Made by a program: the position numbers and the translations under genes. A stretch of 8,008 nt of DNA from CAVPGH01 sp046726955. GTDB lineage: Bacteria; Acidobacteriota; Vicinamibacteria; Fen-336. The stretch lies in contig JBKPBQ010000218.1 in the NCBI GenBank assembly GCA_046726955.1, positions 1 through 8,008 of the forward strand. Reading direction: 5' to 3'. The notes under the pieces were generated by a model that saw nothing but the letters and a program-made list of their open reading frames with translations, did not search any database and was not told the origin of the DNA. Below are positions 1-5,128 of this stretch, in pieces; the stretch's first letter is position 1; every line of letters begins with the position of its first letter.

Positions 1-667
1 CCGTGGAGCTGACGATCCCCATGGTGACGGAGTTGTCCAGGCCCATCGGGCTGCCGACCGCGATCACCACCTGGCCCTGGCTCACCTTCCAGAAATCCGT
101 GAAGGGCAGCGTCGAGAGGCCGGTCGCTTCCACCTTGAGCAGCGCGAGGTCGAAGTAGTTGGAGAAGCCCACGACGGCCGCGGGGAGCACGGTCTGCTCG
201 CCGCCGGGAACCGGCGGGCCGTCCCCTCCGCGCTCCGGCTTCGTCAGGACGACCTGCACGCGCTGCGCGCCCTTGACGACGTGGGCGTTCGTGATGATGT
301 ACCCGGACGGGTCGAGGATGACGCCGGAGCCCAGTCGCTGCTGGGGGCTGACGAGCGCCGCCTGCTCGGGCGAGCTCGCGTCTACGGCGCCGTAGCCGGC
401 GGCGAGGACCTGCACCACCGCGGGAGACACCCTGGCCGTGACCTCCCTGAGCTCGGCGTCGAGCAGGCGCAGCGGGCTCGCCGCCCGGGGGGCGGGCGCG
501 TTCTGCGGGCGAGCGTCACGCTCGCGCGGTCGCAGGTCTCCGGCTCTCGCCTCGGACATGCCGAGCAGGAGGACCGGAGCAGAAACGGCTAGAGAGGCGA
601 GGCGGACCCACCGACGCGGCCGGCTTCCCCGCCATTCAGGTGCGGAATCGACGTGGACGACGCGCAT
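1..667 (-). CDS. Trypsin-like (HtrA/DegP-type, S1C) serine protease, N-terminal part
   Basis: Partial gene cut by the left window edge; 222 codons are visible with no stop. The ATG at 667 has a good Shine-Dalgarno GGAGG (676-680) 8 nt upstream. Residues about 15-42 form an export signal: basic RPRRWVR, a hydrophobic stretch through LLLGM, then a signal-peptidase-like SEARA end. After a charged, proline-rich segment comes a chymotrypsin-fold start: RLGSGVIL, then YIITNAHVV with the catalytic His at residue 129, then FDLALLKVE with the catalytic Asp at residue 173. The AVGSPMGLDNSVTMGIVSS stretch matches the family's segment just before the active site. The nucleophile (GNSGGP-type) motif and any PDZ domains would lie beyond base 1. 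Known of the family: periplasmic proteases/chaperones that degrade misfolded envelope proteins. The Ser and PDZ domains cannot be checked here, so an inactive homologue is not excluded. A divergent gap of 130 bp separates it from the cupin gene. Confidence 0.9.
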   Translation of the reverse strand, partial: MRVVHVDSAPEWRGSRPRRWVRLASLAVSAPVLLLGMSEARAGDLRPRERDARPQNAPAPRAASPLRLLDAELREVTARVSPAVVQVLAAGYGAVDASSPEQAALVSPQQRLGSGVILDPSGYIITNAHVVKGAQRVQVVLTKPERGGDGPPVPGGEQTVLPAAVVGFSNYFDLALLKVEATGLSTLPFTDFWKVSQGQVVIAVGSPMGLDNSVTMGIVSST

Positions 668-713
668 GGCTTCCCCCTCCGACACCATTACGGACGTATC
701 CCGGTGCGGCCGA

Positions 714-743
714 GACGTAAGGAGGAGGAAAAGAGATTGTCAA
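714..743 (-). promoter_or_regulatory. Candidate promoter for the HtrA-like protease gene
   Basis: On the minus strand a perfect TTGACA lies at 743-738, about 70 nt upstream of the protease start. The region where a -10 box should fall (around 720-714, TTACGT or TACGTC depending on a 17 or 18 bp spacer) matches the consensus poorly. The -35 match is direct observation; its use as a sigma-70-type promoter is inference. I saw no convincing promoter for the oppositely oriented cupin gene in the same gap. Confidence 0.3.
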
Positions 744-797
744 GAAGGTTAGATCTGCGCCGCCGAGAGTACGCTTGGGGTTGCCGAGGAGGTTTCC

Positions 798-1178
798 ATG
801 GATCCTCTCACCGCACCGATTCCGAACGCCGATCACCGCGACATCGGCGGCGTCAAGATAGACATCGTCAAGGCCGGGAGCGGACGGGTGGGCCGTGTCA
901 TCTACCCGCCGGGGTTCCGCTGGTCACGCGACATGAAGCCGGTCGTGGGCACCGCGCTCTGCGAGCACGTCCACGTGGGCTTGCTCGTCCGCGGGCACGT
1001 CGAGGCCACGTACCCGGACGGGTGCAAGCTCGACTTCAAGGCCCCGGCAGTGGTGGTGCTCGAGCCCGGCCACGACGCGTGGGTCGTGGGTGAGGAAGCC
1101 GCCGTCCTCGTCCAATTCGATGCCGAGGGCGAGACGGCGCGGCGCTTCGGCCTGGTCGGCGCGCACAGGCATTCTTGA
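798..1178 (+). CDS. Small single-domain cupin protein, function unknown
   Basis: A 126-residue cytoplasmic protein with no signal peptide. The ATG is preceded by a strong GAGGAGG (786-792) 5 nt away. It has the single conserved beta-barrel of small cupins. A region around residues 39-51 (GFRWSRDMKPVVG) leads into cupin motif 1 with His57-x-His59 (CEHVHVGLLVRGHVEATYPDG). Motif 2 is around residues 83-97, with the turn LEPGHDAWVVG supplying His92. These three histidines could bind a metal, but the glutamate that usually follows HxH in motif 1 is not present; the positions hold Gly/Leu/Leu. The PGHDAWVVG turn is shared with many small, uncharacterised bacterial cupins that may be sensors or small enzymes. 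No substrate can be named. The gene stands alone, divergent from the protease and convergent with the methyltransferase, so the context does not suggest a pathway. Confidence 0.85.
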   Translation: MDPLTAPIPNADHRDIGGVKIDIVKAGSGRVGRVIYPPGFRWSRDMKPVVGTALCEHVHVGLLVRGHVEATYPDGCKLDFKAPAVVVLEPGHDAWVVGEEAAVLVQFDAEGETARRFGLVGAHRHS

Positions 1179-1180
1179 GC

Positions 1181-1198
1181 GGACCGTGGCCGCGGTCC
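1181..1198. terminator. Hairpin at the convergent cupin/methyltransferase junction
   Basis: A perfect 6-bp inverted repeat, GGACCG (1181-1186) and CGGTCC (1193-1198), encloses a 6-nt loop TGGCCG. It starts 3 nt after the cupin stop and overlaps the last base of the methyltransferase stop codon. No T-run follows on either strand, so it is not a canonical intrinsic terminator. Its place between two converging genes suggests a transcript-end stem-loop. Confidence 0.4.
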
Positions 1199-2025
1199 TA
1201 TTCGGGACGAAGGCCTTCCGCGTAACAGATCGAGTACCAGAGTGTCGCGTCGGGACGACGGACCCAGTCCGCGAGCTCGGCGCGCATCGCGGCAAAGTCG
1301 CTCTCGGCGGCGAGCCGGTGCTCGAGCACGAGGTCGCGCGCCCCCTCCATGACCCGCGCCAGGTTCTCGACGAGGGCAGCGAACTCGGGCTGGCCGGCGC
1401 ACGCTCCGTAAGGCACGAGGGCGATGCGCCGCGGCGGAATGCCCGCCCCGTGGAGGAGCGACGCCAGCCGGCGACCCACGAACGGATCGCAACCGAGCCG
1501 TTCGTAGGAGCGGAAATAGGACCGCCAGAGCGCCATCGTGCGATGGGGTTCCGGGAAGGCGCGCAGGGTGTCGTGGTCGTCGTCGAGGAGCACGACCCTT
1601 CCGCCGGGGCGCACGGCACGCGCCATCGCGGCCACGACGGCCTCCGGCTGGCGGTGGTGCTCCAGCAGGAAGCGCGTTTGAGCGAGGTCGAACGTGCCCT
1701 GCTCGCCGTCCGCGAGCGGAGGCTCCTCCGCCCGGCCGAGCCGGAACTCGACGACACTGGCCTCGTCGGCCGCAGCGGCCAGTCGGCGGGCCTCTCCGAG
1801 CTGGACCGCGTTCGCTTCGATGCCGACCACGCGCGCGGCGGGCCCCAGCGCGCGCGCCAGCTGTCGCGTGAACTGGCCCAGGCCGCTGCCCACGTCGAGC
1901 ACCCGCCGCTCGCCGCCGAGGCGCATCTCCTGCAGGCAGGCGGTATTGATCAGGTCGTTCATCCGCGACAGGCGGGCCTGCTCGTCCCGAGACGTCCCGT
2001 GGATGTAGACGTCGGGCTCCCTCAT
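1198..2025 (-). CDS. Class I SAM-dependent methyltransferase
   Basis: A 275-residue soluble protein. I chose the ATG at 2025 because GGAG (2033-2036) lies 7 nt upstream. A TTG at 2091 in the same frame would add 22 residues, but it lies in the operator region and has no ribosome site. The Rossmann SAM-binding core is clear: motif I VLDVGSGLGQ at residues 42-51, the acidic residue after strand 2 in VVGIEAN (Glu70), DLAQTRFLLEH at 113-123, and RPGGRVVLLDDDH at 139-151. The leader YIHGTSRDEQARLSRMNDLI (residues 7-26) resembles the region before the fold in many small-molecule methyltransferases. The C-terminal half (155-275) is a helical cap that should carry substrate specificity. The substrate is unknown. 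The gene is divergent from the PadR operon with a 109-bp gap holding two palindromes, so shared control is possible. Confidence 0.88.
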   Translation of the reverse strand: MREPDVYIHGTSRDEQARLSRMNDLINTACLQEMRLGGERRVLDVGSGLGQFTRQLARALGPAARVVGIEANAVQLGEARRLAAAADEASVVEFRLGRAEEPPLADGEQGTFDLAQTRFLLEHHRQPEAVVAAMARAVRPGGRVVLLDDDHDTLRAFPEPHRTMALWRSYFRSYERLGCDPFVGRRLASLLHGAGIPPRRIALVPYGACAGQPEFAALVENLARVMEGARDLVLEHRLAAESDFAAMRAELADWVRRPDATLWYSICYAEGLRPE

Positions 2026-2090
2026 CGCTCGGCTCCGATCCCGGGCGAGCAGTCTAGCAGCGTGCGTCGCACCGTCGAGGTTTGGGAACA

Positions 2091-2111
2091 AGACGTAGAC
2101 CGTCTACGTCT
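2091..2111. promoter_or_regulatory. Operator palindrome 1 (distal)
   Basis: A perfect inverted repeat with 10-nt arms, AGACGTAGAC (2091-2100) and GTCTACGTCT (2102-2111), around a single central C at 2101. Its inner 13 bp, GTAGACnGTCTAC, recur identically in the second palindrome except for the central base. It lies just upstream of a PadR-family gene, the usual place for that family's autoregulatory operator. The symmetry is direct observation; binding by the PadR protein is inference. Confidence 0.75.
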
Positions 2112-2124
2112 AGGGTAGTAGACT
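2096..2124 (+). promoter_or_regulatory. Candidate promoter of the PadR-ADOP-propeller operon
   Basis: TAGACC (2096-2101) matches the TTGACA -35 box at 4 of 6 positions, and TAGACT (2119-2124) matches the TATAAT -10 box at 4 of 6, with an exact 17-bp spacer. Each box lies in the left arm and centre of one palindrome, so a bound repressor would cover both. Initiation about 7-10 nt after the -10 box would fall at or just before the ATG at 2135, giving a leaderless or nearly leaderless mRNA. This fits the absence of any Shine-Dalgarno sequence before that ATG. The boxes are weak matches; the assignment is inference. Confidence 0.45.
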
Positions 2125-2133
2125 GTCTACTAC
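2115..2133. promoter_or_regulatory. Operator palindrome 2 (start-proximal)
   Basis: A perfect inverted repeat with 9-nt arms, GTAGTAGAC (2115-2123) and GTCTACTAC (2125-2133), around a single central T at 2124. It ends one base before the ATG at 2135. Its centre is 23 bp from that of the first palindrome, roughly two helical turns, so two dimers could bind on nearly the same face. The gap between the two repeats is only AGG (2112-2114). Confidence 0.75.
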
Positions 2134-2134
2134 A

Positions 2135-2494
2135 ATGCCCAAACCTCCCGACGACCGGCGGCTGGAGCTCCTCCAGGGCACGCTCGACATGCTCATCCTG
2201 CGCACGCTCCAGTGGGGGCCCCGGCACGGCCATGGCATCGGCCAGGCCATCCGGGCCCAGTCCGACGACCTCCTCCGGGTGGAGACGGGCTCGCTCTACC
2301 CCGCCCTCCACCGCCTCGAGAAACGCGGGTGGCTGAAGGCCGAGTGGGGCGTGAGCGAGGCCAACCAGCGGGCGAAGTACTACCGGCTGACCGCGTCCGG
2401 GAAGGCCCAGCTTCTGCGCGAGCAGGATCGCTGGTCGCTGCTGGTGGATGCGATCGGCCGCGTCATGAAGCCGGCGCGCGCGAGCGAGGAGTAG
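2135..2494 (+). CDS. PadR-family transcriptional regulator
   Basis: A 119-residue protein that fills one PadR N-terminal winged-helix domain plus a short C-terminal helix, the compact PadR-s1-like form. Family hallmarks are LLQGTLDMLILRTLQWGPRHGHGIG (residues 12-36), the recognition-helix region VETGSLYPALHRLEKRGWLKAEW (49-71) and the wing KYYRLTASGKAQL (81-93). The last helix (about 94-112) should form the dimer interface. The family usually represses transporter or stress genes and is released by ligand binding. This subtype sits directly upstream of ADOP permeases in Acidobacteriota-like genomes. The ATG at 2135 gives the full family N-terminus and lies one base after an operator palindrome. 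No ribosome-binding site precedes it, which suggests leaderless translation. The stop is 3 nt before the permease start, so the two genes should be co-transcribed. Confidence 0.93.
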   Translation: MPKPPDDRRLELLQGTLDMLILRTLQWGPRHGHGIGQAIRAQSDDLLRVETGSLYPALHRLEKRGWLKAEWGVSEANQRAKYYRLTASGKAQLLREQDRWSLLVDAIGRVMKPARASEE

Positions 2495-2497
2495 CGC

Positions 2498-5125
2498 GTG
2501 CCACCGGACCTCCAGGAGCTCGACGACGAGATCCGCGGCCACATGGCACTCTGCATCCAGGAGCGGATCGAGCGCGGCGAAGACCCGGAGTCGGCGCGTC
2601 TCGCGGCGCTCCGCGAGTTCGGCAACGTGCTCCTCACCCGCGAGTCGATGCAGGCGGTCTGGCGTCCGCGCTGGCTCGCGGCCGTCGTGGCGCTCGGGCC
2701 GGACGTGCGCGTGGCGCTCCGCTCGCTCCGCCGCGCCCGGGGCCTCGCCGCCACGATCGCGGTGACCCTCGCCCTCGGCATCGGCGCCAACGCCGCGGTC
2801 TTCAGCGTCGTCCGGCAAGTGCTGTTCCTCCCCCTCGTCAATCGCGATGCCGACCGGCTCGTCTACATCCGCCAGAGCGCGCCCGGCATCGGCGCCCTGA
2901 ACCTGACCTTCTCGATGCCCGAGATCGCCGACCTCCGCGCGCGCGCGACCACGGTCTCGGCCTTCGGCGACTTCTCGACCATCGACTTCCCGGTGGTCGG
3001 CTTCGGCAAGCCGCGCGTGGTGAAAGCGGGAGTCGTCTCGGGCTCCTACTTCGAGGTGATGGGGCTGCGCCCCGTGCTGGGCCGGGTGCTCGACACGAGG
3101 GACGACGGCCCCGACGCGCCGGGCGCCGCCGTCCTCACCCACCGATTCTGGGCGACGGCGCTCGAGCGCGATCCGAACGTCATCGGCAGAACGATCCGCC
3201 TCGGCTCGCGAGAGGCGACGGTGGTCGGCGTCCTCGAGCCGTCGCTGCCGTATCCCGCGGACACCGAGATCATCGCGAACGTGGTGACGAGCCCCCACCA
3301 TCTCGGCGCCACGATGGTCACGCAGCGCACGCACCGCATGACCGAGCTCTTCGGCCGGCTCGCACCGGGCGCCAGCGTCGAATCGGCGCGCGCCGAGATC
3401 ACGGAAGCCCACGCCGAGATGATGCGGCGGCATCCCGAGGCATACGACACGAGGGGTCACATCCAGCTCCGCGTGACCCCGCTCCGCGACCAGATCACGG
3501 CCCCGGCGCGCACGGTGCTGCTGCTGCTGCTCGCCGCCGCGGGCGTCGTGTTCGCGATCGCCTGCTCCAACGTCGCCAACCTGATCTTGGCACGCACCGT
3601 TAGGCGCGAGCGGGAGCTCCAGGTGCGCGCCGCGCTCGGCGCCGGGAAGGCCGCGCTCCGCCGGACGCTCCTCGCGGAGAGCCTGGTGCTCTGCGGCCTG
3701 GGCGCGGTCCTCGGCGTGCTGCTCGCGCACCCGCTCGTGACCGCCGTCGCCCGCTACGCCGCCCTCTTTTCCGTGCGCGCGCTCGACGTCAAGGTGGACT
3801 CGAGCCTCCTCTGGGTCGGCGCCTCCCTGGCCATGGCCGCGGCCGTGGCGCTCGCCTACGTCCCGCGGCTGCCGTTGCCGCAGGCCCCCACTGGCTCCCA
3901 ACCGGCGCAGAGCAGCTTCCGCATCACGCCGGGGACGAGCGGGCGGCTGCGGGTGTTCGCGGTGACGCAGATCGCGCTCTCGTTCGTGCTGCTCGCGGGG
4001 GCCGGGATGCTGCTCGCCTCGGTCGTCGCGCTACAGACGGCCCGCACCGGCTACAACCTGCGACAGGTCCTCGCCGTCGACGTCCCGCTGTCGATCGACG
4101 ACTTCGGCCCGAAGACGGCCGACTTCTTCCAGGAAGCGATCGGGCGGATCCAGCGGCTGCCGGGCGTCCAGAGCGTCGCCGTCGGGAACTTCGTCCCGTG
4201 GCGCGACGCCAGCGGCCTCTTCGGGGGAGGCGTTTCGTTCACCGTCGAAGGCTACCGGCCGGCCGAGGGCGAGGGCGACCCGCACGCGCGCCTGCGCAAC
4301 GTCACGCCCGGCTTCTTCGCCGCGCTCGGCATCCCGATGCTGGCCGGCCGCGACTTCAGCGACGAGGACCGCAAGGACAGCGAGCGCGTGGTCATCGTGA
4401 GCCAGAGCCTCGCCCAGCGGATGTTCCCGAACGGCCAGGCGCTGGGCGGCCGCCTCTGGTGGACCGACCCGTACTTCGGCAAGCCGGCCCCGCGCCGCAT
4501 CGTCGGCGTCGTGGCGGACGTCGAGGACGAGAGCGTCGTGCCGGGGCCGGCGCTCACGGTCTACCACCCGCTCCGGCAGATACCCTTCGGCGGCCGCCTG
4601 TTCGTGCACGCGGCGGGCGACCCCTACGAGCTGGTCATGCCCGTGACGAGAACCATCCGCGAGATCTCGGCGGAGCAGCCGGTGGAGCGCGCCGCGACGC
4701 TCGCGGACGTGCGCGCGCAGGTGCTGGCGCCGGAGCGGCTCAACGCCTTCGTGCTGTCCGGGTTCGCGGGCGTGGCGCTGCTCATCGCCGTCGTGGGCGT
4801 GGCGGGCGTCCTGGCGTTCTCGGTGAGCGCGCGCACGCGCGAGCTGGGCGTGAGGCTGGCCGTCGGGTCGACGCCCCGCCAGCTCATAGCACTCGTGCTG
4901 GGCGAGGGTGCTTTGATCGCGGCGATCGGGGTCCTCGCCGGCGCCGCGGGCGGCTACGCGTTCGGCCGCGTCGCGGCGAGCCAGGTCGAGAGCCTGCGGC
5001 TCCCCGGCGCCCTGCCCGTGCTCGGCGCCGCCGCCGTGCTCATGACCGCGGCCGTCACGGCCTCGCTCGTTCCCGCCGCGCGCGCCGCCCGCGTGGACGT
5101 CGCGCAGGCACTTCGCTCGGAGTAG
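2498..5125 (+). CDS. ADOP-type duplicated MacB/FtsX-like ABC permease
   Basis: An 875-residue inner-membrane protein starting at GTG, with GAGGAG (2486-2491) 6 nt upstream inside the padR-type gene. Residues 1-50 form the soluble permease prefix domain (DLQELDDEIRGHM, ARLAALREFGN). Two MacB-like units follow. Unit one has TM1 at about 86-110, a periplasmic MacB-type domain at about 111-330, and an FtsX core with TMs at about 337-365, 390-420 and 436-455; its cytoplasmic loop carries SNVANLILARTVRRERELQV and ALGAGKAALRRTLLAESL. Unit two has TM at about 486-512, a second periplasmic domain at about 520-740, and a terminal FtsX core at about 748-870 with the loop RELGVRLAVGSTPRQL. This fused, duplicated layout and length are those of the 'acidobacterial duplicated orphan permease' family. 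MacB relatives act as mechanotransmitters using a separate ATPase; none is encoded in this window. The substrate is unknown. The reading frame is intact. Confidence 0.93.
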   Translation: MPPDLQELDDEIRGHMALCIQERIERGEDPESARLAALREFGNVLLTRESMQAVWRPRWLAAVVALGPDVRVALRSLRRARGLAATIAVTLALGIGANAAVFSVVRQVLFLPLVNRDADRLVYIRQSAPGIGALNLTFSMPEIADLRARATTVSAFGDFSTIDFPVVGFGKPRVVKAGVVSGSYFEVMGLRPVLGRVLDTRDDGPDAPGAAVLTHRFWATALERDPNVIGRTIRLGSREATVVGVLEPSLPYPADTEIIANVVTSPHHLGATMVTQRTHRMTELFGRLAPGASVESARAEITEAHAEMMRRHPEAYDTRGHIQLRVTPLRDQITAPARTVLLLLLAAAGVVFAIACSNVANLILARTVRRERELQVRAALGAGKAALRRTLLAESLVLCGLGAVLGVLLAHPLVTAVARYAALFSVRALDVKVDSSLLWVGASLAMAAAVALAYVPRLPLPQAPTGSQPAQSSFRITPGTSGRLRVFAVTQIALSFVLLAGAGMLLASVVALQTARTGYNLRQVLAVDVPLSIDDFGPKTADFFQEAIGRIQRLPGVQSVAVGNFVPWRDASGLFGGGVSFTVEGYRPAEGEGDPHARLRNVTPGFFAALGIPMLAGRDFSDEDRKDSERVVIVSQSLAQRMFPNGQALGGRLWWTDPYFGKPAPRRIVGVVADVEDESVVPGPALTVYHPLRQIPFGGRLFVHAAGDPYELVMPVTRTIREISAEQPVERAATLADVRAQVLAPERLNAFVLSGFAGVALLIAVVGVAGVLAFSVSARTRELGVRLAVGSTPRQLIALVLGEGALIAAIGVLAGAAGGYAFGRVAASQVESLRLPGALPVLGAAAVLMTAAVTASLVPAARAARVDVAQALRSE

Positions 5126-5128
5126 CTC

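Noticed and set aside
580..620. Twin-arginine (Tat) signal in the protease leader
   Set aside because: An Arg-Arg pair is present (RPRRWVRLAS), but the consensus residues after it do not match and the leader reads as an ordinary Sec signal.
2026..2091. N-terminal extension of the methyltransferase to a TTG at 2091
   Set aside because: The extra 22 residues show no family-like sequence, the TTG touches the operator palindrome, and the ATG at 2025 has a well-placed GGAG. It would be viable only as a leaderless start.
1090..2118. 342-residue plus-strand open frame opposite the methyltransferase
   Set aside because: It overlaps the cupin end and the whole methyltransferase, whose SAM-binding motifs are clear on the minus strand. 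The plus frame is Arg/Gly/Ala-rich with no domain.
2861..2870. GTCTAC-type half sites elsewhere (also near 4560, 6148 and 6713), considered as further operators
   Set aside because: These are single half sites inside coding sequence without the facing arm, as expected by chance; only 2091-2133 has complete dyads.
2054..3901. 615-residue minus-strand open frame opposite the PadR and permease genes
   Set aside because: Its composition (runs of Arg, Glu, Ala, His, Asp) is that of antisense GC-rich sequence, no family is recognisable, and it would cover the operator region and two well-supported genes.
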